A stretch of 64,000 bases of DNA. It comes from Deltaproteobacteria bacterium. GTDB taxonomy: Bacteria > Desulfobacterota > Binatia > HRBIN30 > JACQVA1. Position numbers and translations under genes: made by a program. The notes under the pieces are model-generated. The model was not told the DNA's origin. It searched no databases and saw only the letters and a list, made by a program, of their open reading frames with translations. Shown here one piece after another: positions 17,337 through 25,618 of the stretch (within the stretch, counting starts at the first letter, position 1; each line of letters opens with the position of its first letter). The DNA lies in NCBI GenBank assembly GCA_016210005.1, contig JACQVA010000008.1, positions 74,625-138,624 of the forward strand. Reading direction: 5' to 3'.

Positions 17337-19637
17337 ATGCACGGTTTTCTGCTCACACCTACTTACCGCGTCGTGGCGGGGGTACCGGAGGTACATCTTT
17401 ACGGCGTGCTGGAATCGGGCGAGCCTTGCCTGATCATCGACAACCGCACGCGGCCCTGTTTCTTTGTGCGCGCCGCCGACGCTCAGGCCGCGCTCGCGCT
17501 CGGCGCGGCGGTTGAGCCGAGCCCGCTGCGCACGCTCAGCGGTGAGCCCGCCGCCCGCGTAACCGTGGCCCTACCCGGTGACGTGCCGCCGCTGCGCCGC
17601 CGGTTGGAAGAGCGCGGGGTGATTTGTTGGGAAGCCGACGTCCGCTTCGCCTATCGCTATCTGATCGATCGTGGCATCCGCGGCGCCTTCGCTGTCGCCG
17701 GCCACTCGCAAACGCACGAACGGCTCGGCCGCGTGTTCCACAATCCCGAGCTCCGCCCTGCCCGCTGGCATCCGACACTGAAAGTGCTGTCGCTCGACAT
17801 CGAGACCGATCTCAAAGGCGATGAGGTTTACGCCATCGCGCTGCATACCCGCGACTTCAGCCGCGTGATCCTGGTGCACCAGCAGGTGTGCGAACGCGCC
17901 GAGACGGTGCACTCGGAGAAGGCCGCCATCCGGCGCTTCCTCGAATACGTTCACGCGCTCGACCCCGACGTCATCACCGGTTGGAACGTCGCCGACTTCG
18001 ACTTGGCCGTGCTGGCACGGGCCGCGCACCGGCACGGACTGCACTTCGCCCTCGGCCGCACCAACGACGAGTTCGAGCTGCGCAAGGACGCCTCGTTCAC
18101 CCGCGAGTCGCGCGCGGTGTTGTATGGGCGGGTGGTGCTCGACGCGCTCTCGCTCATGCGCGGGGCCTTCATCCGGCTCGACGATTACAAGCTCGAAACC
18201 GCAGCGCGCGCGTTGCTCGGCAAAGGCAAGCTGTTCGCCGGCGACGGCCGCCACCAGCAAATCGAAGACGCCTACCATCACGATCCGCAGCGGCTGGTGG
18301 ATTACAACCTGCAAGACGCCGTGCTGGTCAGTGAGATCCTCGACCGCACCGGCTTGATCGATCTGGCGATCGAGCGCAGCGTGCTCACGGGCATGCCGCT
18401 GGACCGCGTCAGTGCGGCAATCGCGTCGGTCGATTCGCTCTATCTGGCCGAGCTGCGCGGGCGCGGCGTCGTGGCACCGTCGGTCGGGGCCGAGGAGAAG
18501 ACGGCCCGCATCGCCGGCGGCTACGTGATGGAGTCCAAGCCCGGCCTGTACCGCAACGTCCTGGTATTCGACTTCAAAAGCCTGTACCCGAGCATCATCC
18601 GCACCTTGAACATCGATCCGCTCTCATACGTGCCGGTGCCCGCGCCCGGCGCGGACTACATCGCGGCGCCCAACCGGGCGCATTTCCGCCGCGATCTGCC
18701 CGGCATTCTGCCCGAGCTGGTGGCCCGCCTGGCGGCCGAGCGCGAGGCGGCCAAGCGCTCCGGCCACGGCGTCAAGGCCAACGCGATCAAGATTCTGATG
18801 AACTCGCTCTATGGCGTGCTCGGCTCCGGCGCCTCCCGGCTGTTTTTTCCGGAGGTGGCCAACGCGATCACGCACGCTGGGCAATACCTGATCAAGGTGG
18901 CCGCCGATCACGCCCGGGGCCGCGGCTACGAGGTCATCTATGGTGATACCGACTCGCTGTTCATCGACTCGGTCGAAGCCGATGCCGAGCGCGCCTTGGC
19001 GCTGGCGGAGACGCTGCGGGCCGATATCGGCGCGGCCGTCGCCGCGGCGGTGCGCGAGCGCTTCGGTTGCGAGAGTTACCTCGAACTGGAGTTCGAGAAG
19101 CTCTACCGCCGCTTCTTCTTGCCCGAGGTGCGCGGCGGCAAGATCGGCAGCAAGAAGCGCTACGCCGGCTTAGTGATTGAGGACGGCCGCGAGCAGATCG
19201 AGTTCATCGGCCTCGAATCGGTGCGCCGCGATTGGAGCGAAGTGAGCAAGCGCTTTCAAGGCGAGCTGCTCCAGCGCGTATTCCACGACCAGCCGGTGGA
19301 GAGCTTCATCAAGTCGTTCGTCGCCGAGCTGCGCGCGGGTGGGTTTGATGCCCTGCTGGTGTACAAGAAAGCGGTGCGCAAAGACCTCGACGCCTACGTC
19401 AAGACCACTCCGGCGCACGTCAAGGCCGCCCGCAAGCAGCGCCAAGGCAGCGGCCGCATCGTCGAGTACGTCATGACCCGCAACGGCCCTGAGCCCGTGG
19501 GTGAAGAGACCGCTCCGCCCGACTATCAGCATTACGTCACCCACCAACTCGAGCCGGTGGCGGATGCCATCCTGCGCTGCTTGGGCACCGACTTCGCCAC
19601 CGTCACCCAGAGCCGCAAGCAGCTGGAGCTGTTCTAA
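17337..19637 (+). CDS. polB: DNA polymerase II (family B)
   Basis: A 766-residue family B DNA polymerase, close to the ~780 of E. coli Pol II. The exonuclease motifs are present: Exo I LSLDIET, Exo II ITGWNVADFDL and an Exo III-like YNLQDAVLV. Polymerase motifs: A DFKSLYPSIIRTLNIDP, B KANAIKILMNSLYG and C YGDTDSLF, all with intact acidic residues. It should be an active, proofreading polymerase used in replication restart or lesion bypass. It stands alone on the plus strand and converges on the GNAT gene. No LexA-type box was identified upstream; a -10-like TATAAT sits right before the ATG. Confidence 0.95.
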   Translation: MHGFLLTPTYRVVAGVPEVHLYGVLESGEPCLIIDNRTRPCFFVRAADAQAALALGAAVEPSPLRTLSGEPAARVTVALPGDVPPLRRRLEERGVICWEADVRFAYRYLIDRGIRGAFAVAGHSQTHERLGRVFHNPELRPARWHPTLKVLSLDIETDLKGDEVYAIALHTRDFSRVILVHQQVCERAETVHSEKAAIRRFLEYVHALDPDVITGWNVADFDLAVLARAAHRHGLHFALGRTNDEFELRKDASFTRESRAVLYGRVVLDALSLMRGAFIRLDDYKLETAARALLGKGKLFAGDGRHQQIEDAYHHDPQRLVDYNLQDAVLVSEILDRTGLIDLAIERSVLTGMPLDRVSAAIASVDSLYLAELRGRGVVAPSVGAEEKTARIAGGYVMESKPGLYRNVLVFDFKSLYPSIIRTLNIDPLSYVPVPAPGADYIAAPNRAHFRRDLPGILPELVARLAAEREAAKRSGHGVKANAIKILMNSLYGVLGSGASRLFFPEVANAITHAGQYLIKVAADHARGRGYEVIYGDTDSLFIDSVEADAERALALAETLRADIGAAVAAAVRERFGCESYLELEFEKLYRRFFLPEVRGGKIGSKKRYAGLVIEDGREQIEFIGLESVRRDWSEVSKRFQGELLQRVFHDQPVESFIKSFVAELRAGGFDALLVYKKAVRKDLDAYVKTTPAHVKAARKQRQGSGRIVEYVMTRNGPEPVGEETAPPDYQHYVTHQLEPVADAILRCLGTDFATVTQSRKQLELF

Positions 19638-19647
19638 CGCGGCAGGC

Positions 19648-20142
19648 TCAGCGCGGTTCAAGATCCTTGCGATAGTAGTACTCGATGGTGGCGCTGAGGT
19701 CGTGCAATTCGCGCGTGGGGCCGCGGCGGTAGCCGAGGCGCTCGTAAAGGCGATGGGCGTCGGCGAAGCGCGTGTCGGTCCATAAGTCGATGAAGGCCGC
19801 GCCGCGGCCACGGGCCGCCGCCTCGACCAACTCGCACAAGCGCGCGCCGAGTCCCTGGCGGCGAGCTGCACGCGCCACGTAGAGCTTGCGCAGCTCCAGC
19901 CCACCGGGCTGGGCTGCCTGGGTGAAGCCGACGCAGCCCACTATTGTTCCCGCCTGCTCGGCCACCCAAACCCAGCCGCCGGCCCGGCGAAAAGCCGTGG
20001 CGATCGCGCGCAACTCCGGCACCTCGCCATCGACGTCGAGCACGCAGCCGGGGTATTCGCTGAACACGGCGCCGATCAGCGCAATGAGTGCGGGGCCGTC
20101 TTGGTCGCGGCCATCACGGATCTGTACCGGTGGGATAGTCAA
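19648..20142 (-). CDS. GNAT-family N-acetyltransferase
   Basis: A 164-residue GNAT protein. The acetyl-CoA loop is ARRQGLGARLCE (motif A, R/QxxGxG/A) after LRKLYV, with motif B in ADAHRLYERLGYRRG. The substrate is unknown. The start is TTG, supported by AAGGAG at ideal distance (AAGGAGTTGGC-TTG); no alternative ATG exists before the conserved domain. It lies 40 bp after aceE on the same strand and may be read through from that operon. Confidence 0.85.
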   Translation of the reverse strand: MTIPPVQIRDGRDQDGPALIALIGAVFSEYPGCVLDVDGEVPELRAIATAFRRAGGWVWVAEQAGTIVGCVGFTQAAQPGGLELRKLYVARAARRQGLGARLCELVEAAARGRGAAFIDLWTDTRFADAHRLYERLGYRRGPTRELHDLSATIEYYYRKDLEPR

Positions 20143-20182
20143 GCCAACTCCTTTTCAGTCGAGGTCAGGCCGCGGCGCGCAA

Positions 20183-22849
20183 TCAGCTCCGGGCGGGGTC
20201 GGGTTTGTCGGGATCGATCGCCAGCGTTGCCAGCGCCTGCTGCACCTTGGCGGCATCAACTTGGCCGCGCTGCGCCAGCTCGTAGAGCGCCGCCACGCAG
20301 ATCAACTCGGCATCGACTTCGAAGAAGCGCCGCAAGGCCTCGCGAGTGTCGCTGCGGCCGACGCCGTCGGTGCCGAGCGCGCGCAGGCCGGCCGGGGCAA
20401 ACGGCGTGATCTGATCGGCGACGATCTTCATGTAATCGGTGGCCGCTACGATCGGCCAGGGCTCCTCCGCCAGCACCTGCCTCAGGTAGGGCAGGCGCGG
20501 CGGCGCCAGCGGATGCAGCATGTTGTGGCGGGCGGCGCTGAGCGCGTCGCGCCGCAACTCGCTGTAACTGGTCACGCTCCATACCTCCGCCGCTACGCTG
20601 TGCTCAGCCAGCAACGTCTGCGCCCGCAGCGCCTCGTTCAAGATGGCGCCGCTGCCGAAGAGATGGATACGCGGGCCTACGCTCGGATCGGGCGCGGTCC
20701 GGACCTTGTACAGTCCGCGCACGATGCCTTCGGCAACCCCCTCCGGCATGGGCGGCTGTACGTATGGTTCGTTCATGACCGTCAGATAGTAAAAGCAGTC
20801 CTCGCGCTCGGTGTACATGCGGCGGATGCCGTCCTCGACGATCATCGCGATCTCGTAAGCGTAAGCCGGGTCGTAGGCGTGCACGCTCGGCACCACACTG
20901 AACAGCAAGTGACTATGGCCGTCCTGATGCTGCAAGCCCTCGCCCGCCAAGGTGGTGCGGCCGGCGGTGGCGCCGATGAGGAAGCCCTTGCCGCGCGCAT
21001 CGGCGTGCTGCCAGATCAAGTCGCCGATGCGCTGGAAGCCGAACATGGAATAGAAGAGGAAGAACGGGATCGTGTTCACGCCATGGGCGGCGTAAGCGCT
21101 GCCGGCGGCGGTGAACGAGGCCATCGCCCCGGCTTCAGTGATGCCCTCCATCAGCAGCTGGCCGTCTTTGGCTTCGCGGTAGTAGGCGACGATGTCGGAG
21201 TCGACCGGCTCATAGGCCTGGCCCTGCTCCGAGTAGATGCCGAACTTGCGGAAGAGCGAGTCCATGCCGAAGGTGCGGGCCTCATCCGGCACGATCGGCA
21301 CAATCAGCCGGCCGATGGTCGGGTGGTTCATGAGGTGGCGCAGCAGGGTGACCAGCACCATCGTGGTCGCCACCTCGCGGCCCTTGCTGCCGTCCCGGAA
21401 CTCATCAAAGAAGGAAGCTGGCAGCGCGCCCAGCGGCTGCGAGCGCACCAAGCGCCGCGGCACCGCGCCGCCCAACGCCGCCCGCCGCTCGCGCAGGTAC
21501 TGAATCTCCTCGCTGTCGTCAGGCGGCCGGTAGAAAGGCATCTCGGGCAGATCACGATCACTGACCGGGATACCGAGCCGATCGCGGAACTCGCGCAGTT
21601 CGCGTTCAGCGAGCTTCTTAGCCTGATGCGAGATGTTGCGGCCTTCGCCGGCCGCACCCAGGTGGTAGCCCTTGATGGTCTTGGCCAGGATGACCGTCGG
21701 GGCCGCGGTGTTGTGGACGGCGCGGTCGTAGGCGGCGTAGACCTTCTCGGGATCGTGGCCGCCGCGGCGCAGCCGGCGCAGCTTGGCGTCGGTCAGGCCC
21801 GCCACCAGTGCCAGCAGCACGGGATCGGTACCGAAGAAGTGCTGCCGGATGTAGTCGCCCGACTCGACGGTGTACTTCTGGTATTGGCCGTCAACCACTT
21901 CGCCCATACGCTGCACCAGCAGCCCGCTGTGGTCGCGGGCGAGCAGCGGGTCCCAATCATCGCCCCAGATCACCTTGAGTACGTGCCAGCCGGCGCCGCG
22001 GAAGGCGGCTTCCAGCTCCTGGATGATCTTACCGTTGCCGCGTACCGGGCCGTCGAGGCGCTGGAGGTTACAATTGATCACCCAAGTGAGATTGTCGAGG
22101 TGCTCGCGCGCCGCCAGGTTGATGGCGCCCATGCTCTCGGGCTCGTCCATTTCGCCGTCGCCGAGGAAGGCCCAGACGCGGTTGCGGCTGGTGTCGGCGA
22201 GGCCGCGTGCGGCGAGGTAGCGGGCAAAGCGGGCCTGGTAGATGGAGCAGATCGGGCTGAGCCCCATCGACACGCTCGGCCACTCCCAGAACTCGGGCAT
22301 CAGCCACGGATGCGGGTACGACGACAGTCCGCCTCCGGGCACCAGCTCGCGGCGGAAGTTGCTCAACTGCTCTTGCGACAGCCGGCCTTCGAGGAAGGCG
22401 CGCGCGTAGATGCCGGGGGCGGCGTGGCCCTGGAAATACACGAAGTCGCCCGCTGCCTCTGCGGTATGAGCCCGGAAGAAGTGATGAAAGCCGACCTCGA
22501 CCAGCGTAGCCAACGAAGCGTAGGTGGAGATGTGGCCGCCGATACCGCCGGAGTGCTTGTTCGCCTGCACCACCATCGCCGCCGCGTTCCAGCGCAGCAG
22601 GCTCTTGATGCGCCGCTCGACGGCACGATCGCCCGGGTAGAGCGGTTGGTCCTCGGCGGGAATGCTGTTGACGTAAGGGGTATTAGCGGCAAACGGCGCA
22701 ATGATGCCGCGCTGGTAGCCCAGCTCGATCAGCCGCGCCAGCAGCGAACGCGCCGGGCCGGTCCCCTCTGCCCGGATCAGCGCCTCGAATGACTCGACCC
22801 ACTGTGCCGCCGGCGCCGGCGACTGCTCGCGTTCCGGCAGGTTGTCCAT
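20183..22849 (-). CDS. aceE: Pyruvate dehydrogenase E1 component, homodimeric type
   Basis: An 888-residue E1, matching the 887 of E. coli AceE. The ThDP-binding segment is FLGDGEMDEPES through the NCNLQRLDGP region. ANKHSGGIGGHISTYAS and FQGHAAPGIYARAFLEGRLS contribute active-site His residues, and the C-terminal transketolase domain is complete. It decarboxylates pyruvate and acetylates the E2 lipoyl domain. No E2 (aceF) or E3 (lpd) gene is next to it. It follows the electron-transfer operon on the same strand (63-bp gap). The ATG at MDNLPEREQS is chosen; an in-frame extension upstream is not conserved-looking. Confidence 0.95.
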   Translation of the reverse strand: MDNLPEREQSPAPAAQWVESFEALIRAEGTGPARSLLARLIELGYQRGIIAPFAANTPYVNSIPAEDQPLYPGDRAVERRIKSLLRWNAAAMVVQANKHSGGIGGHISTYASLATLVEVGFHHFFRAHTAEAAGDFVYFQGHAAPGIYARAFLEGRLSQEQLSNFRRELVPGGGLSSYPHPWLMPEFWEWPSVSMGLSPICSIYQARFARYLAARGLADTSRNRVWAFLGDGEMDEPESMGAINLAAREHLDNLTWVINCNLQRLDGPVRGNGKIIQELEAAFRGAGWHVLKVIWGDDWDPLLARDHSGLLVQRMGEVVDGQYQKYTVESGDYIRQHFFGTDPVLLALVAGLTDAKLRRLRRGGHDPEKVYAAYDRAVHNTAAPTVILAKTIKGYHLGAAGEGRNISHQAKKLAERELREFRDRLGIPVSDRDLPEMPFYRPPDDSEEIQYLRERRAALGGAVPRRLVRSQPLGALPASFFDEFRDGSKGREVATTMVLVTLLRHLMNHPTIGRLIVPIVPDEARTFGMDSLFRKFGIYSEQGQAYEPVDSDIVAYYREAKDGQLLMEGITEAGAMASFTAAGSAYAAHGVNTIPFFLFYSMFGFQRIGDLIWQHADARGKGFLIGATAGRTTLAGEGLQHQDGHSHLLFSVVPSVHAYDPAYAYEIAMIVEDGIRRMYTEREDCFYYLTVMNEPYVQPPMPEGVAEGIVRGLYKVRTAPDPSVGPRIHLFGSGAILNEALRAQTLLAEHSVAAEVWSVTSYSELRRDALSAARHNMLHPLAPPRLPYLRQVLAEEPWPIVAATDYMKIVADQITPFAPAGLRALGTDGVGRSDTREALRRFFEVDAELICVAALYELAQRGQVDAAKVQQALATLAIDPDKPDPARS

Positions 22850-22912
22850 GGCGGCAAGGATACCATGGCCGGGGCGGGCTGTAAGCGCACCCCGATGCAC
22901 CCCGACATACGC

Positions 22913-23326
22913 CTAACCCACAAGTTGGCCTGACGGACTAACCGACGGCTGGCCCGCGTCGGCGGTAGTCGAGCTGGCGCGCCGGCGCGGGGAGGCCGGG
23001 GCCGGCTTGCGCTCATCGAGCAGATGGCGAATGGCGAGCAGCGGCCGGCGCCATAACATCCGTGGGCCGGCATAGCGCATCACCGCCCGGATCTGCTCTC
23101 GGCGCGCCGGCTGGTAACAATGGATCGGGCACAGCGCGCAGGTGGGCTTGTCTTCGCCGTAGGGGCAGCGGTCAAGCCGTTGCTGCGCGTAACCGGCCAG
23201 GGCGAAGCACGCTGAGCAGAGCCCGCGCTTGGCGGCGTGCTGCTTGCGGCAGAAGAGCGCGATCATGGCGTCGATCGTCTTGCGCTCGCGCGCCAGTCGT
23301 TTGCCGGCTGCGCTCATGCCGTTCAC
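22913..23326 (-). CDS. YgbA-like protein (nitrous oxide-stimulated promoter family)
   Basis: A 137-residue protein of the YgbA_NO family. Diagnostic segments are ARERKTIDAMIALFCRKQH, RGLCSACFALAGYAQQRLD, RCPYGEDKPTCALCPIHCY and REQIRAVMRYAGPRMLWRRP. Several Cys pairs suggest a metal or Fe-S site. In enterobacteria ygbA is induced by nitric oxide through NsrR, and its biochemical role is still poorly defined. Here the GTG start overlaps the stop of the NfnB-like gene (GTGA), so it is translationally coupled to the electron-bifurcation genes, which is unexpected. An internal ATG three codons later is an alternative start. The last ~30 residues are low-complexity. Confidence 0.85.
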   Translation of the reverse strand: MNGMSAAGKRLARERKTIDAMIALFCRKQHAAKRGLCSACFALAGYAQQRLDRCPYGEDKPTCALCPIHCYQPARREQIRAVMRYAGPRMLWRRPLLAIRHLLDERKPAPASPRRRASSTTADAGQPSVSPSGQLVG

Positions 23327-24750
23327 GAACCGCTTTCAGCCACGGCCCCGTTGCGCAGGTAAGTGTCCATCGAGCGGGCGGCGATGCGGCCCTGGCCCAT
23401 CGCCAGGATGACCGTGGCGGCGCCGGAGACGATGTCGCCGCCGGCGAACACGCCCGGGATCGAGGTCTGCATGGTCTTGGGGTCGGCAACCACGGTGCCC
23501 CACTTGCTGACCTGCAACTCCGGGGTTGTGCGTGGCACCAGCGGGTTGGGCTTGTTGCCGATTGCCACGATGACGGTGTCGAGCTCGATGACGAACTCGG
23601 AGCCCTTCTTCGGTACCGGGCGCCGGCGTCCCGACTCGTCGGGCTCGCCGAGTTCCATCTCGATGCACTCCATGCCGGTGACCCGGTGGCGCCGGTCGCC
23701 GAGCACGCGCGTGGGATTGGTGAGCAGCCGGAACTTCACACCTTCCTGCTCGGCGTGGTGGACTTCTTCGACCCGCGCCGGCATCTGCTCGCGCGCTCGG
23801 CGGTAGACGATCGTGACGTCGCCGCCCAGGCGCAGCGCGGTGCGTGCGGAGTCCATGGCGACATTGCCGCCGCCGATGACCGCCACGCGCCGGCGACGGA
23901 TCGGCGGCGTGTCGTACTCGGGGAACAAGTACGCTTTCATCAGGTTGGCGCGCGTCAGGTACTCGTTGGCGGAATAGACGCCGATGAGATTCTCGCCCGG
24001 CATCTCCATGAACGAGGGCAGCCCGGCGCCGGTGCCGATGAAGACCGCGTGGTAACCTTCTTCGTCGAGCAACTCGCGGATGGTGCTGTTGCGCCCGACG
24101 ACGTAGTCCATGACGAACTGCACGCCGAGCTTTCTCAGGTAATCGACTTCGGCGCGCACGATCTCTTTGGGCAAGCGGAATTCCGGAATGCCGTACATCA
24201 ACACGCCGCCGGGCTCCTGCAACGCTTCGAAGACGGTGACCTGGTGACCCTTGAGCACCAGATCGCCGGCTACCGTCAAGCCCGCCGGGCCGGCGCCGAC
24301 CACGGCCACCCGCTTGCCGGTGGGCGGCGCCAACTCGGGGATGGTTACCGCCGCTCGGTGGCGCTCGTAGTCGGCGGCGAAACGCTCGAGCCGGCCGATG
24401 GCCACAGGCTGATGCTTGAGCCCGATGACGCAGGCGCCTTCGCATTGCTCCTCTTGCGGGCAGACGCGACCGCAGACCGCCGGCAGGGCGTTGTCCTGCT
24501 TGATCTTGCGCGCGGCTTCGAGGAACTTGCCGGCCTGAATCAGCGCTACGAAAGCGGGAATGTCGATGTTGACCGGGCAGGCGGCCACACACTTGGGATT
24601 CTTGCACATGATGCAGCGCAAGGCTTCGAGCTTGGCCAGCTCGGCGGTGAAGCCGTAAGGCACCTCGTCGAAGTTCCTGACCCGGTCTTCGGGCTCCTGT
24701 TCCGGCATCGGCTGCCGGGGGATGGACTTCTTGTCTATCGCCTGTGACAT
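23323..24750 (-). CDS. NfnB / GltA-type NADPH-dependent oxidoreductase (large subunit)
   Basis: A 475-residue member of the glutamate-synthase small-subunit/NfnB family. The N-terminal Cys-rich domain (CIMCKNPKCVAACPVNIDIP, then CGRVCPQEEQCEGACVIG) binds two [4Fe-4S] clusters. FAD is bound by VAVVGAGPAGLTVAGDL and NADPH by VAVIGGGNVAMDSARTAL, and FAGGDIVSGAATVILAMGQG is the C-terminal FAD loop. Together with the small subunit just upstream (10-bp gap) it forms NfnAB, which couples NADH, NADPH and ferredoxin by flavin-based bifurcation. A glutamate-synthase role is unlikely because no GltB is adjacent. The start is ATG at MSQAIDKKS. Confidence 0.92.
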   Translation of the reverse strand: MSQAIDKKSIPRQPMPEQEPEDRVRNFDEVPYGFTAELAKLEALRCIMCKNPKCVAACPVNIDIPAFVALIQAGKFLEAARKIKQDNALPAVCGRVCPQEEQCEGACVIGLKHQPVAIGRLERFAADYERHRAAVTIPELAPPTGKRVAVVGAGPAGLTVAGDLVLKGHQVTVFEALQEPGGVLMYGIPEFRLPKEIVRAEVDYLRKLGVQFVMDYVVGRNSTIRELLDEEGYHAVFIGTGAGLPSFMEMPGENLIGVYSANEYLTRANLMKAYLFPEYDTPPIRRRRVAVIGGGNVAMDSARTALRLGGDVTIVYRRAREQMPARVEEVHHAEQEGVKFRLLTNPTRVLGDRRHRVTGMECIEMELGEPDESGRRRPVPKKGSEFVIELDTVIVAIGNKPNPLVPRTTPELQVSKWGTVVADPKTMQTSIPGVFAGGDIVSGAATVILAMGQGRIAARSMDTYLRNGAVAESGS

Positions 24751-24760
24751 CGCTGATCGC

Positions 24761-25615
24761 TCACGGCACGCAGCCGTGCCCGCGCCGGCGCTCCACCGGG
24801 GCGCTGCGGGCGACGGCTTGAATTTCCTCGTCGCTGTACGCCACCCGGCGATCGCGGATCTCCTCCCAATCGACCTCGTGGGCGTCGAAGAACGGGCCGT
24901 CAACGCAGGCAAATTGCGTTTGCCCGCCGACGCTGACGCGGCAGGCGCCACACATGCCGGTGCCGTCGAGCATGATCGGGTTGAGTGCCACCAACGTCTT
25001 GACCCCGAACGGCTTGGTCGCCTCGCCGGCGAGCATCATCATGAACAGGCAGCCGACGGCGATCACGCGATCGAGCTGCTCGCCGCCGGCCAGCTTGCGC
25101 TTGATCACGTCGAGCGCGTGCCCCTTGGTGCCGTTGGAGCCGTCGATGGTGGTTTGAATCATCTCGTCGGAAGCCGCCTGTAGCTCGGCGCGAAAGTAAT
25201 GCAGGTAGTGGCTGTCGGCCTCGACCACGGTAACGACGCGGTTGCCCGCAGCCTTCATCGCCCGCGCAATGCCGAGGACAGCGCCCAAGCCATAACAGCC
25301 GGCCGCCAGCGCTACCGTGCCGAAGCGCTCGATCTCCAGCGGCACGCCCAGTGGGCCCACCAAGTGGGCCACCTCATCGCCGGCTTGCAGCAAGACCAGC
25401 TTGCGGCTCGATTGGCCGACCTCCTGTACCACCAGGGTGATGGTGCCGGCCTGCCGGTCCCAATCGCACAGAGTGTAAGGCACCCGCTCCGACTTCTCGT
25501 CGACCATCACAATGACGAACTGCCCGGGGCGGGCCTTCTTGGCGATGGCGGGTGCGCGCAGGACGGTCTCGTGGACGTTGGGCGCAACCTCCTGCTTTCT
25601 GACGATCTCGAACAC
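24761..25615 (-). CDS. NfnA / SudB-like FAD- and [2Fe-2S]-containing small subunit
   Basis: A 284-residue ferredoxin-NADP reductase-like protein. RPGQFVIVMVDEKSERVPYTL is the flavin-binding beta barrel, and GCYGLGAVLGIARAM the nucleotide-binding domain. GTGMCGACRVSV plus the later FACVDGPFF provide the Cys ligands of the [2Fe-2S] cluster. It is the NADH-side subunit of NfnAB, or of sulfide dehydrogenase SudAB in other lineages. It is followed by the large subunit in canonical order. Only 3 bp separate it from the NuoG-like gene, so all five redox subunits look like one transcript. Confidence 0.92.
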   Translation of the reverse strand: MFEIVRKQEVAPNVHETVLRAPAIAKKARPGQFVIVMVDEKSERVPYTLCDWDRQAGTITLVVQEVGQSSRKLVLLQAGDEVAHLVGPLGVPLEIERFGTVALAAGCYGLGAVLGIARAMKAAGNRVVTVVEADSHYLHYFRAELQAASDEMIQTTIDGSNGTKGHALDVIKRKLAGGEQLDRVIAVGCLFMMMLAGEATKPFGVKTLVALNPIMLDGTGMCGACRVSVGGQTQFACVDGPFFDAHEVDWEEIRDRRVAYSDEEIQAVARSAPVERRRGHGCVP

Positions 25616-25618
25616 GGC

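Noticed and set aside
19886-22792. A long open frame on the strand opposite aceE (968 codons)
   Set aside because: It is antisense to a clear aceE. High G+C genomes produce long antisense frames, and its sequence has no family likeness.
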